Source: CAYNRA01 sp046293395 (GTDB taxonomy: Bacteria > Bacteroidota > Bacteroidia > Cytophagales > Spirosomataceae). From it: a stretch of DNA of 64,000 bases. Under the pieces are notes generated by a model that saw nothing but the letters and a program-made list of their open reading frames with translations, had not been told where the DNA came from and made no database searches. This document shows positions 35,542 through 44,993 of this stretch, piece by piece. Numbering within the stretch: position 1 is the stretch's first letter; each line of letters opens with the position of its first letter. Location of the stretch: contig JBKBOU010000002.1 of the NCBI GenBank assembly GCA_046293395.1, forward strand, positions 682,001 to 746,000. The letters run 5' to 3'. The translations under genes were made by a program, and so were the position numbers.

Positions 35542-35634
35542 GTAAAATATATCGAATGGGATTTGGTCCATGGTAGGAATACCAAAAAATCCATTTTTCA
35601 TTCTATTTACCCGTTCAATTCATAGACAAATTGG

Positions 35635-36840
35635 TTAATGTGTGGGTTTATCAGGTGCTGGTGCTGAGGCATGGTAGCCCAAATCATATATCATTTGTGC
35701 ATATTTATCGAGTAATTCGCGTACTCTTTCACGTGAATCAGAAGCGACAATCAGACCAACATGATACGCTTCGTTCATTTTCCAAACAACTTCTTGTTCT
35801 TCAAATGGGGAATAATCAGGCCATTCGTGTGCTGAAAGTGAAATAATTATACCCGAATAGCGGTATGTGGTTTGGGGTAGTTGATAGACTTTTTTCTCTG
35901 CAACAGCCGTTTCGACGCGCGCCCATTCTTTCCAAAGATTAATGGACGACGAAGCCTCCACCATTTCCGCCAAATGTGCTCCTCCAACCCGCGAAGCCGT
36001 TTCTAAAAAGTAAAATTGCCCGTCTTCATAGCATTTAATGACCTCGGTATGCGATGCACTGAACTTCATTCCAAAAGCCTGCATCACTTGTTGATTGACC
36101 AACTGAAGCGCACGCTCATCTACGCTTCCTTCCTCCACGGTTATAGACCGAAAAATCCCGCCTCCGTGCGCAACTTCAAACGGCGTATTCACATATTGAC
36201 TGCAACGACTGAAGACAATTTCACCACCGATTGTCAAAGAATCTACGTGATAAACGTCCCCAGGTTTGAATTGCTCGATGAGGTATTCGTGTCTTTTTTC
36301 GCCTAGACTGTGTACAACCTCCCATGCTTCTTCGAGTGAGAACACTTTTTTGATTCCCGTTGCAGAAGCCTCTGAGCGGGGTTTTATCACCCAAGGGCCT
36401 TGCGTTTGTTGCAAAAATTCAGTGATGTCAATATCTGTAAATAAAGGACTGAACCGAGGTACGGCAATTCCTTGGTCTTCAGCTTGAATACGCATCGCCA
36501 ATTTATCACGGAAATACCGCGCCGTAGTTTGTCCCATCCCTGGAATCCTGAAATATTCCCGAACGAGTGCTGCTTTTTCTACGTCAAAGTCATCGAGGGC
36601 TACCACCAAATCAATTTTCTGTGTACGCATCAAATGAGCAACACCATCAAGGATTTTTTGATATGTATCGAATGAATTTTCGACATTTTCGAGATAGAAA
36701 AAAGTATCGACAGACTCCCTTGGCCACGGCTTATCGGCAAGTTTTTGATCGGTTAACAGAAAAACAGTATTTCCCAGCGCCTTAGAGGCGCGCAAGAAAT
36801 CAACGCCTTTAAAAAAAGTACAAATGCAAAGAATCGTCAT
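35635..36840 (-). CDS. ATP-grasp ligase-like protein
   Basis: A 401-residue protein. The N-terminal pre-ATP-grasp part (MTILCICTFFKGVDFLRASKALG) resembles a Rossmann-like domain. The ATP-grasp domain has the Lys in PWVIKPRSEASATGIKKV, the hinge YLIEQFKPGDVYHVDSLT, and a metal/phosphate site around FYFLETASRVGGAHLAEM, where an Asn-for-Arg type pattern is read as E-x-A-S-R. It probably joins a carboxylate to an amine with ATP, as in biotin-carboxylase-like and carnosine-synthase-like enzymes. The substrate is unknown. No partner genes are adjacent. Confidence 0.85.
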   Translation of the reverse strand: MTILCICTFFKGVDFLRASKALGNTVFLLTDQKLADKPWPRESVDTFFYLENVENSFDTYQKILDGVAHLMRTQKIDLVVALDDFDVEKAALVREYFRIPGMGQTTARYFRDKLAMRIQAEDQGIAVPRFSPLFTDIDITEFLQQTQGPWVIKPRSEASATGIKKVFSLEEAWEVVHSLGEKRHEYLIEQFKPGDVYHVDSLTIGGEIVFSRCSQYVNTPFEVAHGGGIFRSITVEEGSVDERALQLVNQQVMQAFGMKFSASHTEVIKCYEDGQFYFLETASRVGGAHLAEMVEASSSINLWKEWARVETAVAEKKVYQLPQTTYRYSGIIISLSAHEWPDYSPFEEQEVVWKMNEAYHVGLIVASDSRERVRELLDKYAQMIYDLGYHASAPAPDKPTH

Positions 36841-36905
36841 ACGTTCAGAATTAATGAATGGGATAAGTATTGAAAGTAAGTTGCATAATTTTCGTCAAAA
36901 AACAA

Positions 36906-36936
36906 AAAAGCTACCGGAGGAAATCCGATAGCTTTT
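36906..36936 (-). terminator. Terminator of the DUF1573 gene
   Basis: AAAAGCTA (36906-36913) pairs with TAGCTTTT (36929-36936), extended by CGGA/TCCG after one mismatch. A T-run follows on the minus strand, 24 bp after the stop codon. Confidence 0.85.
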
Positions 36937-36959
36937 CTTGTTCTACAAGCGAGATAAAA

Positions 36960-37346
36960 TTACATACCGCCTGCTTTTGGCGTGACGGAACCCTTGATTG
37001 TTAGCACTTCTCTTGGGTTTTCTGCATTACTTGTAATTGTAATGGTTTTATTAAAAGCACCCGGACGACCAGATGTGTTGTAACCTACTTTAATTTGAGA
37101 TTTAGCACCTGGCATGATAGGCTCTTTTTTCCATTCAGGCGTAGTACAACCGCAGGATGCTTGAACATTAGAAAGAATAATCGGTGCATTTCCTGTATTT
37201 CTTACTTCAAATGTGTAAGTAGCTACAGGGCCTTCCGATAATTTACCGAAGTCATGTACTACCTTGTTCACTTCTAATTTACCTTGCGCAGAAGCAGCAA
37301 AACTGATTGCGATAACACCTAGGATGGTTAAGAATACATTTTTCAT
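36960..37346 (-). CDS. DUF1573 secreted protein
   Basis: A 128-residue protein with a signal peptide (MKNVFLTILGVIAISFAASAQ). One DUF1573 Ig-like (ASH/MSP-type) domain follows, with VVHDFGKLSEGPVATYTFEV and the invariant SCGCTTPEWKKEPIMPG. The family is abundant in Bacteroidota and its role is unknown. The Cys-Gly-Cys pair is typical. It is monocistronic with its own terminator and a TAnnTTTG box 69 bp upstream. Confidence 0.92.
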   Translation of the reverse strand: MKNVFLTILGVIAISFAASAQGKLEVNKVVHDFGKLSEGPVATYTFEVRNTGNAPIILSNVQASCGCTTPEWKKEPIMPGAKSQIKVGYNTSGRPGAFNKTITITSNAENPREVLTIKGSVTPKAGGM

Positions 37347-37414
37347 AGATGAGAATGAATTATTTACTGTTGGGAATTGTGATTAATATTTTACAATTGA
37401 TACGACAAATTAAA

Positions 37415-37422
37415 CAAAATTA
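37415..37422 (-). promoter_or_regulatory. Putative -7 box for the DUF1573 gene
   Basis: TAATTTTG on the minus strand matches TAnnTTTG, 69 bp before the start codon. The -33 element is unclear. Confidence 0.4.
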
Positions 37423-37595
37423 TTTCATGTAAGCCAATTAATTAACACCTCTTTAACAATATTGCGTAACACTCCGTTATTTGAAAACTTAAATAAATTA
37501 TCCTAACTTTACAAAAAAAGTTGTCATGCTAACTAATTATCCCTTGATTTTTGAGGCGCTAATTAGTTGATTTCATATCTAACACTTCATGAAAA

Positions 37596-40010
37596 ATGGC
37601 TGAACTAACCACCAAACAACGTATTTCAAGAGAAATACTCCTATCAAAAGAAGAAATTTTAGCTGACTACCGGCTCGCCTGCGAGAGCAGAGAAGTAAGT
37701 TTACTAGGCCGAAAGGACGTGTTCATGGGTAGAGCTAAATTTGGTATTTTTGGAGACGGAAAAGAAATAGCACAAATTGCTATGGCGAAGGTATTCCGAA
37801 AAGGTGATTTTCGGTCGGGGTATTACCGAGACCAGACGTTTGTCGCGGCGGTTGGCGGCTTAACATGGAAAGATTTCTTCGGGCAACTTTATGCAGACTC
37901 CGACGGGAAAAACGACCCGTTTTCAGGTGGTCGCTCCATGAACGGGCACTTCAGCAACCGTTGGATAGATGAAAACGGACAATGGCTACCTCAAACAGAC
38001 ATGTACAACCAAATCATGGATGTTTCTTCTACTGCGGGCCAAATGCCGCGTGCCATCGGTATCGGTTATGCCTCCAAACTATATCGTTCCAACCCCGCCC
38101 TCGCACAAATAACAGATTTCTCGCACCACGGAAACGAAGTTTGCTTCGCTACCATCGGGGATGCCTCTACTTCGCAAGGAATGTTCTTTGAAAGTATAAA
38201 TGCCGCAGGTGTCTTGCAGGTTCCTGTTATTTTTTCTGTTTGGGATGACGGCTACGGAATCTCTGTCCCTATTAGTTACCAAACAACAAAAGCCAGTATC
38301 TCAGCAGCTTTAGCGGGCTTTCAGAAAGAAGAAAATACAAACGGACTGGAAATCATCACCGTCAAAGGTTGGGACTACCCCGCTTTGGTACAAGCTTATA
38401 GAAAGGCTGCCATTGCCGCGCGTGACAAACACATTCCGGTCTTGGTTCATGTACAGGAATTAACACAACCGCAAGGTCATTCGGCTTCGGGCTCCCACGA
38501 AAGATATAAGTCCACAGAAAGACTGCAATGGGAAGAAAGCCTCGATTGCAATGTTAAATTCAAAGAATGGATTTTATCCAACGAAATTGCTGAAATACAC
38601 GAACTGGCAGACATAGAACTCCAAGCCAAAGAAGCAGCCAAAAGAGCCAGAGCAGCTGCTTGGACTAGCTTTCGAGGTGGAATCGACCGAGAAAACAAGG
38701 AAGGACTTGCGCTCATCAATCTACTTGCAGCCGAACTTCCTGAACATAAAGCAATACAAGAAATTGCACAAAAACTGAAAGCACAACCTACCCCTTTGCG
38801 ACGCGATGTTCTATCTGCTGCGAAACGTGCTTTGTATTTGACTCGTTCGTCCAAAAGCTCTCTCGAAAATCAATTGCAAGCGTATTGTAACCATATTCAA
38901 GAGGCGAATCGGGCACGTTACAGCACACATTTGTACAGCGAAGGACCTTCTTCTCCGCTTCATGTCCAGCCCATTGCCCCGATTTTTGATGAGGCAGCTC
39001 CGCTTGTGGAAGGTCGTGAAGTCATTAATCGTTATTTTGACCAATTACTTGAGAAAGATGCTCGTGTTTTTGCTTTGGGTGAAGACGTTGGAAAGATTGG
39101 TGATGTAAACCAAGGATTTGCAGGATTACAAGATAAATACGGCGATTTACGCATCACAGACACGGGTATTCGGGAAGCAACGATTATCGGACAAGGTATT
39201 GGGGCTGCCATGCGAGGTTTACGTCCTATCGTAGAGATACAGTATTTTGATTATATTTTCTATGCACTGCCTACCTTGACAGATGATTTGGCGTGTTTGC
39301 GCTACCGTTCGGTTGGTCAACAAGCTGCTCCTCTTATTGTCCGTACGCGCGGACACCGTTTGGAAGGAATTTGGCATTCTGGTTCACACATGGGCGTTAT
39401 GATTCATGCCCTCCGTGGAATGCACATTTTAGTTCCTCGTAATTTTACCCAAGCCGCCGGATTGTATAATACCATTTTGAAAGGGGATGACCCCGCTTTG
39501 ATGATAGAATGTTTGAACGGATACCGCGTCAAAGAAAAACTTCCAACCAATCTCGGCGAAATCTGTGTACCTCTTGGAACACCTGAAATCCTAAGAGAAG
39601 GTACTGATTTAACCATCGTCACGTACGGTTCTATGTGCAGAATTGTATTAGAAGCAGCAGAACAACTGCATACTATTTTCGGAATTTCTGTGGAAGTCAT
39701 TGATGTACAAACTTTATTACCTTTCGACCTCCCGCAAACGGTTTGTCAATCTATCAAGAAAACAAATCGTGTTATTTTTGCTGACGAGGATATGCCAGGA
39801 GGCGCATCGGCGTATATGATGCAACAAGTTGTGGAAGAACAAGGAGGATACCGTTGGCTCGACAGTGCGCCCAAGACGATTTCAGCACAAGCGCACCGCC
39901 CAGCATATAGCTCGGATGGCGACTATTTTTCTAAACCAAATGTAGAAACAGTCATAGATGCGGCATACGCATTGATGCACGAAGCACAGCCAACCCGATT
40001 CCCGATGTAA
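37596..40010 (+). CDS. Fused 2-oxoacid dehydrogenase E1 (alpha + beta)
   Basis: A protein of 804 residues carrying both E1 subunits in one chain. The alpha part (about 1-400) contains the thiamine-diphosphate motif GDASTSQGMFFESINAAGVL and VWDDGYGISVP. The beta part (about 470-804) contains VFALGEDVGKIGDVNQGFAG, ITDTGIREATIIGQGIGAAM, and TIVTYGSMCRIVLEAAEQL. Alpha-beta fused E1 proteins of this size are typical of Bacteroidota and may decarboxylate branched-chain 2-oxoacids or pyruvate. The substrate cannot be settled from sequence alone. E3 (lpdA) is nearby and E2 is not in the window. A weak -7-like TAACTTTA is at 37504-37511. Confidence 0.93.
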   Translation: MAELTTKQRISREILLSKEEILADYRLACESREVSLLGRKDVFMGRAKFGIFGDGKEIAQIAMAKVFRKGDFRSGYYRDQTFVAAVGGLTWKDFFGQLYADSDGKNDPFSGGRSMNGHFSNRWIDENGQWLPQTDMYNQIMDVSSTAGQMPRAIGIGYASKLYRSNPALAQITDFSHHGNEVCFATIGDASTSQGMFFESINAAGVLQVPVIFSVWDDGYGISVPISYQTTKASISAALAGFQKEENTNGLEIITVKGWDYPALVQAYRKAAIAARDKHIPVLVHVQELTQPQGHSASGSHERYKSTERLQWEESLDCNVKFKEWILSNEIAEIHELADIELQAKEAAKRARAAAWTSFRGGIDRENKEGLALINLLAAELPEHKAIQEIAQKLKAQPTPLRRDVLSAAKRALYLTRSSKSSLENQLQAYCNHIQEANRARYSTHLYSEGPSSPLHVQPIAPIFDEAAPLVEGREVINRYFDQLLEKDARVFALGEDVGKIGDVNQGFAGLQDKYGDLRITDTGIREATIIGQGIGAAMRGLRPIVEIQYFDYIFYALPTLTDDLACLRYRSVGQQAAPLIVRTRGHRLEGIWHSGSHMGVMIHALRGMHILVPRNFTQAAGLYNTILKGDDPALMIECLNGYRVKEKLPTNLGEICVPLGTPEILREGTDLTIVTYGSMCRIVLEAAEQLHTIFGISVEVIDVQTLLPFDLPQTVCQSIKKTNRVIFADEDMPGGASAYMMQQVVEEQGGYRWLDSAPKTISAQAHRPAYSSDGDYFSKPNVETVIDAAYALMHEAQPTRFPM

Positions 40011-40105
40011 TGTTCTAAACGAATGATGTTTGAACAATGATTTGGATGCGTTAGATTTGAACTTAGAAATAGACATAAGCTACTAATTACAGACCAATAT
40101 GTCCA

Positions 40106-40135
40106 CGAAGACCCGTCAGAAATGATGGGTCTTCG
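40106..40135 (+). terminator. Hairpin after the E1 gene
   Basis: CGAAGACCCGTCA (40106-40118) pairs with TGATGGGTCTTCG (40123-40135), a 13-bp stem with one wobble and a GAAA tetraloop. Only a short T/A stretch follows, so termination is likely but not textbook. Confidence 0.6.
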
Positions 40136-40694
40136 TTCGTAACTGGGCTATACTTTGGTATTTTCGCAAGATATTGCGTAGATTCATGCTTAATTTGACC
40201 TAAAATTACTGGCATAAAGTACTATAAAGCAGCTTGTTTTTTTGAATGTATTATGCATAACCGTCATATCTGAGACAACTATGATTTATGAATCATTTCA
40301 GCTTTTTGAATAAAAGATAAAAAGGAATTTGGCGCATTTGTTGGATATGATTTCTACCTAAAAAATACCCTTCTCACTCATTAGTAGGAAATGAAAATCA
40401 CTCGAATAAATGGATAGTTTATTCAAGGTTTTTCAAATTAAAGCTATCAATATATTTTTGAACACATAAAATCATTCGAAGAAGATTGATGACAAACAGA
40501 CCTATTTCTTTTAGGAAAATCAATGCTATTTTTCTAAATTTAACGAAATGATATTCGAAAATTACATCAAATTCGCACATACTATCATTCCCTCTTTTCA
40601 ATAAGCCGTTTTCAAAGGTTGGAAAATAGATGCGTTAAAGTGACAAGTAGCGGAGCTCATTCATTTGCCTTTTTCATTTAATTCCTCTAAATCT
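40136..40694. other. Intergenic region without supported genes
   Basis: About 560 bp of A+T-rich sequence between E1 and the PBP4-type gene. A 60-codon minus-strand frame (40419-40601) exists but shows no recognisable family. The stretch could be a decayed gene or simply spacer. I see no RNA signature. Confidence 0.4.
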
Positions 40695-42017
40695 ATGCAA
40701 AAAATATTCCTTTGGTTTACTATTTTAATCGTTGGTTTTTCTCAATTTTCATGTAAAACGCAGCAAAAAACACACAATAAATGGACAAAAAGCATACAAG
40801 CGCACTTAGATACCTCTCCTGTTTTCCAACAAACATACACTGCTTTTGTACTCATTGACCCAACCACAGGCGATACACTTTTTGCTAAAAACGCTGATAA
40901 ATATTTCACACCTGCTTCCAATACAAAATTATTTACGCTCTACGCTGCCTTACAGTCGCTCGGTGAAACAGCACCCTCCCTTCGTTTCGTCGAGAAGCCA
41001 GATTCTCTGCTATTTTGGGGAACAGCAGACCCTTCTTTTTTACATCCAGATTTTGGAAACACCGCAGCTCTTCAATTTTTAAACTCATTTCCAGAGAAAA
41101 AGCTCGTTTTTTCTACATCAAATTTTTCAAATCCCTCTCTTGGAAATGGCTGGTCTTGGGACGATTACAACGACGATTACCAAGCGGAAATCAGTTCGTT
41201 GCCCATGTATGGAAATATCGTCCGGTTTCAAATAAAAGATACCACGGGCGCGAGCTTGAACCCTTCTTTGTTTCAGAACTCGTTTTTCCAGAGCAATCAA
41301 GGGCGATTTATTCAAAGAGAATTAGAAGACAACCAATTTGCTGTTCCTTCCGTCATCCTGACAAAAGAAAAATATCTCCAAGATATTCCATTCAAAACGT
41401 CGCCCTCGCTGACACAACAATTTTTGATGGATACGTTACAACGATTCGTACATCTTGATAATTTACTACTACCCGACTCAGCAGCAACACTTTATACAAT
41501 TCCTTTGGACACGCTTTATAAGCGAATGATGCAGATTAGTGATAACATGGTCGCTGAACATCTGCTATTACTGTGTGCTACGCCGCATAAATTACCTTTG
41601 CAAACCACGCAGGTTATTCAATTCATTCAAGAAAAATACCTCACAGACTTACCCGACAAACCCAAATGGGTCGATGGTTCGGGACTTTCAAGATACAATT
41701 TGATGACGCCACGCTCAATAACAACACTTTTAGACAAAATGTGGAAGAGCTATCCACAAGAAAAACTCTTTTCTTATCTAGCAGCTGGGGGCGGAGTTGG
41801 GACTTTGAGTTCGCTGTATGCTGGCAATAAAAAGCCGTATATTTTTGCTAAAAGTGGCTCTATGAGTGGCGTATATAACCAAAGCGGTTATCTTGTCACA
41901 CAATCCGGTAAAGTACTTATATTCAGTGCGATGAACAACAATTTTACACTTCCTGTCAGGACAGTTCGTCAGGAAGTGGGAAAATTAATGGATTGGATTT
42001 ACACCCAAACCCCCTGA
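40695..42017 (+). CDS. D-alanyl-D-alanine carboxypeptidase/endopeptidase, PBP4-type (S13)
   Basis: A protein of 440 residues when started at the ATG at 40695 (MQKIFLWFTILIVGFSQFSC). A lipoprotein-like signal ends at Cys20. The penicillin-binding motifs are all visible: SxxK in PASNTKLFT (Ser75, Lys78), SxN in MQISDNMVAEH, and K-S-G in FAKSGSMSGVYN. PBP4 enzymes trim peptidoglycan peptides in the periplasm. A start 10 codons earlier (40665) would put polar residues before the signal and is less likely. It is followed 46 bp later by the GntP permease. Confidence 0.9.
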   Translation: MQKIFLWFTILIVGFSQFSCKTQQKTHNKWTKSIQAHLDTSPVFQQTYTAFVLIDPTTGDTLFAKNADKYFTPASNTKLFTLYAALQSLGETAPSLRFVEKPDSLLFWGTADPSFLHPDFGNTAALQFLNSFPEKKLVFSTSNFSNPSLGNGWSWDDYNDDYQAEISSLPMYGNIVRFQIKDTTGASLNPSLFQNSFFQSNQGRFIQRELEDNQFAVPSVILTKEKYLQDIPFKTSPSLTQQFLMDTLQRFVHLDNLLLPDSAATLYTIPLDTLYKRMMQISDNMVAEHLLLLCATPHKLPLQTTQVIQFIQEKYLTDLPDKPKWVDGSGLSRYNLMTPRSITTLLDKMWKSYPQEKLFSYLAAGGGVGTLSSLYAGNKKPYIFAKSGSMSGVYNQSGYLVTQSGKVLIFSAMNNNFTLPVRTVRQEVGKLMDWIYTQTP

Positions 42018-42063
42018 ATAAACTGATATACATCGGACTTGACCTCATTAAAAACACGACACC

Positions 42064-43404
42064 ATGCTCTTACTTATTTATTTATTCCTTTCGATTGTTT
42101 TCATTGTATATGCAACGTCTAAGTGGAAAATCCATCCCTTTTTGGTGCTATTGATGGCTTCTTTCTTTTTTGGATTTCTCGCGGATTTATCAAGCGATAA
42201 ACTTTTAAAAGCTATTCAAACAGGTTTTGGAGACACGTTAGGAAATATCGGGCTTATCATAATTATGGGTATTTTGATTGGTACCTATCTTGAAAAAACC
42301 GGAGCGGCACTTCAACTTGCCCAATTGGTTTTTCGGATAATCGGTGCTAAACGATTACTTCCAAGTATGGCAACAATTGGATTTATCATCTCGATTCCTG
42401 TATTTGTTGACGCTGGTTTCGTACTCATGAACAGTCTCAATAAACTTCTAACAAAACGAGCAGGTTTATCTATTTCTTCAACTGCTGTTGCACTTGGCAT
42501 GGGGCTAATGGCTTCGCACACGATGGTTCCACCAACTCCAGGTCCCGTTGCTGCGACTACTATTTTGGGGGCAAATATTGGCTTGGTTTTGTTTTGGGGA
42601 ATTGTTATTGGCCTAATTTCTCTCGTACCTATTGTATTATTTAGTCAATGGATTGGTAAACGCGTTCTTGTAATTCCCCCCTCTGAAACCAAAGACGTAG
42701 AGACAGATGGCGCTGCGTACCCCTCAAAAATCATCTCTGTTTTACCGATTGCCCTCCCTATTTGCCTCATTGTAGGAAAATCCATGAGCCAATTACCTCA
42801 ATCCAACATCCCAACAAACTTACAACCTATTTTATCCTTTTTAGGAACGCCCGTCATCGCGTTAAGCATTGGTTTTATCCTTTCTCTTTTCCTACTGACA
42901 CCTTCCACAGCACAGAAAGCCAAAAAAGAAAACTGGATTGGCCAAGCTTTGAGCGGTACATCGGACATATTACTCATTACAGGAGCTGGGGGAATTTTCG
43001 GAAAAGTATTGCAAGAATCTGGGCTCGGAGATTCCATCGGGCAAATCATGGAAAACTGGCCTTTGGGTATTTGGCTTCCTTTCTTATTAGCAACGACTAT
43101 TAAAACGGCTCAGGGGTCTTCGACCATTGCCATGATTACAACAGCATCTATCGTTGCTCCACTTATGCCTTCCTTGAGCTTACATTCGGATACTGCCACT
43201 GCCTTGACAGTCGTTGCCATCGGAGCAGGCTCTGTTATGATTTCGCATGTAAATGATAGCTACTTTTGGGTTGTAACCAAACTAACAGGACTTTCTGTGG
43301 CTGAAGGCTATAAAACGCATAGTTTGGGCTCCATTGTCCTGGGTCTTTCGGCTATGCTTTTGTGTGTATTTTTCTTGGCATTTTTTTCATCCACGATTCA
43401 TTAA
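42064..43404 (+). CDS. GntP-family gluconate/organic-acid permease
   Basis: A 446-residue protein with about twelve transmembrane segments. Family features are GNIGLIIIMGILIGTYLEKTG near residues 60-80, IPVFVDAGFVLM, MASHTMVPPTPGPVAA, and TIKTAQGSSTIAMITTASIVAP. GntP members carry gluconate, glycerate or related hydroxy-acids with protons. No sugar-acid kinase is adjacent, so the substrate is undecided. The gene ends just before the repeat-rich stretch that starts near 43413. Confidence 0.92.
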   Translation: MLLLIYLFLSIVFIVYATSKWKIHPFLVLLMASFFFGFLADLSSDKLLKAIQTGFGDTLGNIGLIIIMGILIGTYLEKTGAALQLAQLVFRIIGAKRLLPSMATIGFIISIPVFVDAGFVLMNSLNKLLTKRAGLSISSTAVALGMGLMASHTMVPPTPGPVAATTILGANIGLVLFWGIVIGLISLVPIVLFSQWIGKRVLVIPPSETKDVETDGAAYPSKIISVLPIALPICLIVGKSMSQLPQSNIPTNLQPILSFLGTPVIALSIGFILSLFLLTPSTAQKAKKENWIGQALSGTSDILLITGAGGIFGKVLQESGLGDSIGQIMENWPLGIWLPFLLATTIKTAQGSSTIAMITTASIVAPLMPSLSLHSDTATALTVVAIGAGSVMISHVNDSYFWVVTKLTGLSVAEGYKTHSLGSIVLGLSAMLLCVFFLAFFSSTIH

Positions 43405-43412
43405 TCCAACGA

Positions 43413-43490
43413 CCACGATTAAAATCGGGAGCTGGATTGAAAACAATTCGCCCCCAATTAAAACCATCAACCTCCAATTAAAACTGGGAG
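43413..43490. repeat. Degenerate array of about 19-nt repeats with ATTAAAA/ATTGAAAA cores
   Basis: Four neighbouring units each hold a core ATTAAAA or ATTGAAAA spaced 18-19 nt apart: CGATTAAAATCG, GGATTGAAAACAATTC, CCCAATTAAAACC, and CTCCAATTAAAACTGGGAG. The first and last can fold on themselves. It follows the GntP stop directly. Confidence 0.65.
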
Positions 43491-43641
43491 ATATAAGTAA
43501 AGAGAAGTATTAAATTAATAACATTTTAGCTGCAAATATTTTAGCTTAATCACTTGGCTATGAGTTAATTAATAGAATTATTTATCATTTTCGTAGGTGT
43601 TATTTTAATTTTACACTTACTTATAATACATAGTTTTATGA

Positions 43642-43851
43642 TTGGGCATGATGACGAAACATGTTCATGGAATTTTGATTATCAATAACCAAAATGTAGA
43701 GACGCGATACAAAAAAATGTGGAGACGCGATACAAAAAAATGTGGAGACGCGATACAAAAAAATGTGGAGACGCGATACAAAAAAATGTGGAGACGCGAT
43801 ACAAAAAAATGTGGAGACGCGATTAATCGCGTCTCTACTGGATTAATTTAA
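43642..43851 (+). pseudogene. Remnant of a REP-associated (Y1/HUH) transposase
   Basis: A frame of 69 codons encodes MTKHVHGILIINNQNVETR near its start. KHVHGILII matches the HUH motif context of IS200-like Y1 transposases and RAYTs (usually PNHVHGIII). Nothing upstream continues the family, and downstream the frame runs into a 23-bp tandem repeat, so only a fragment of about 20 codons is homologous. V-E-T-R is encoded by the repeat word GTAGAGACGCGA itself. I treat it as a decayed transposase invaded by or fused to its own REP repeat, not as a working gene. Confidence 0.55.
43696..43838. repeat. Tandem 23-bp repeat (5 units) ending in a full palindrome
   Basis: Five direct copies of a 23-bp unit (GTGGAGACGCGATAC followed by A7 and T, with GTA in the first) occupy 43696-43810. 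Directly after, 43811-43838 is a 28-bp palindrome with core GAGACGCGATTAATCGCGTC. Each tandem unit repeats only its left arm. The palindrome ends 4 bp from the argD stop codon. Confidence 0.95.
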
Positions 43852-44967
43852 TACTTGTTTCAAAGCATCTAAAAATATATCTGCCTCTTCTTTTTTCAAT
43901 GCCAAACTGGGTAACAAACGGAGCGTATGTTTCCCTGCAACACCCGTAAATAAATGATGTTCGTGGAGTAATTTTGAACGAATTGGGCCTACCTCCTCCT
44001 CAAATTCAATCCCAATCATCAACCCTTGTCCACGCACTTCCCGAATACCTTTGGAGAATCCACGAAGTTCCTGCATCCAATAATTCCCTAGTTGTGCGGC
44101 ATTTTCTATTAATTTTTCTTCTTGAATCACATCCAAAACAGCACCCGCAGCCACGCTTGCCAAATGATTTCCTCCGAAAGTCGTACCTAATAAACCATGT
44201 TTTGCCTGAAATTTAGGTGAAATCAATACACCACCAATCGGAAATCCATTCCCCATTCCCTTGGCAGTCGTCACCAAATCAGGAAGAATCGTTGTGTGCT
44301 GAAACGTAAAAAATTCACCTGAACGGCCATAGCCACACTGTACACTGTCATGAATAAACACAGCTCCCGTTTCATCGCATTTCGTCCGGATAGCCCGCAT
44401 AAATTCTTCTGTTGCGACATGAATACCACCAACTCCCTGGATTCCCTCCATAATAACCGCACACGTGTCCGTATCTATTGCAGCCGAAACGGCTTCTACA
44501 TCATTGAATGGTACAAACTGCACATGGCTATCAAAGTTAATCGGTGCTTTGATGGATGGATTATCCGTTGCAGCTACCGCCGCCGATGTCCTGCCATGAA
44601 ATGCTTTTGTAAATGCAATAATTTTCGTTCTTCCCGTATGAAAAGAAGCCAGTTTCAATGCATTTTCATTTGCCTCTGCCCCTGAATTAACCAAAAATAA
44701 CTGGTAATCTCTCAAACCAGATACCTCTCCTAGCTTTTCTGCCAGACGTTCCTGACTGCTAATCTTGACGGAATTTGAATAAAAACCAATATTTCGGAGC
44801 TGTTCTGTGATTCTTTCTACATACAAAGGATGCGAGTGCCCAATGGAAATCACCGCATGTCCTCCATATAAATCTATGTACTTCTGCCCTTTGCTATCCC
44901 ATAATTCACTTCCTTGTGCCCGAACTGGTTCAATATCGTAAAGTGGATATACATCAAATAATTGCAT
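43843..44967 (-). CDS. argD: Acetylornithine/related aminotransferase (class III)
   Basis: A 374-residue PLP enzyme. It has VNSGAEANENALKLA, FHGRTSAAVAATDNP, the cofactor-binding Asp207 in FIHDSVQCGYGRSG, and the Schiff-base Lys236 in LVTTAKGMGNG. ArgD transfers an amino group to N-acetylglutamate semialdehyde in arginine synthesis. It lies 26 bp after argC on the same strand, so the pair forms an operon. The usual D-E-V-Q is D-S-V-Q here, which is unusual though Asp is kept. The 3' end is immediately next to the palindromic array. Confidence 0.9.
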   Translation of the reverse strand: MQLFDVYPLYDIEPVRAQGSELWDSKGQKYIDLYGGHAVISIGHSHPLYVERITEQLRNIGFYSNSVKISSQERLAEKLGEVSGLRDYQLFLVNSGAEANENALKLASFHTGRTKIIAFTKAFHGRTSAAVAATDNPSIKAPINFDSHVQFVPFNDVEAVSAAIDTDTCAVIMEGIQGVGGIHVATEEFMRAIRTKCDETGAVFIHDSVQCGYGRSGEFFTFQHTTILPDLVTTAKGMGNGFPIGGVLISPKFQAKHGLLGTTFGGNHLASVAAGAVLDVIQEEKLIENAAQLGNYWMQELRGFSKGIREVRGQGLMIGIEFEEEVGPIRSKLLHEHHLFTGVAGKHTLRLLPSLALKKEEADIFLDALKQVLN

Positions 44968-44993
44968 AATTAACCAATAAATTGTGTGAAAAA

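Noticed and set aside
40419..40601. A 60-codon minus-strand frame between the E1 and PBP4-type genes
   Set aside because: No family, no promoter or terminator, and the composition is that of A+T-rich spacer. It is reported only as part of the intergenic region.
43696..43838. Could the 23-bp direct repeats be a CRISPR array?
   Set aside because: The units are contiguous with no variable spacers, and no cas genes are in the window.
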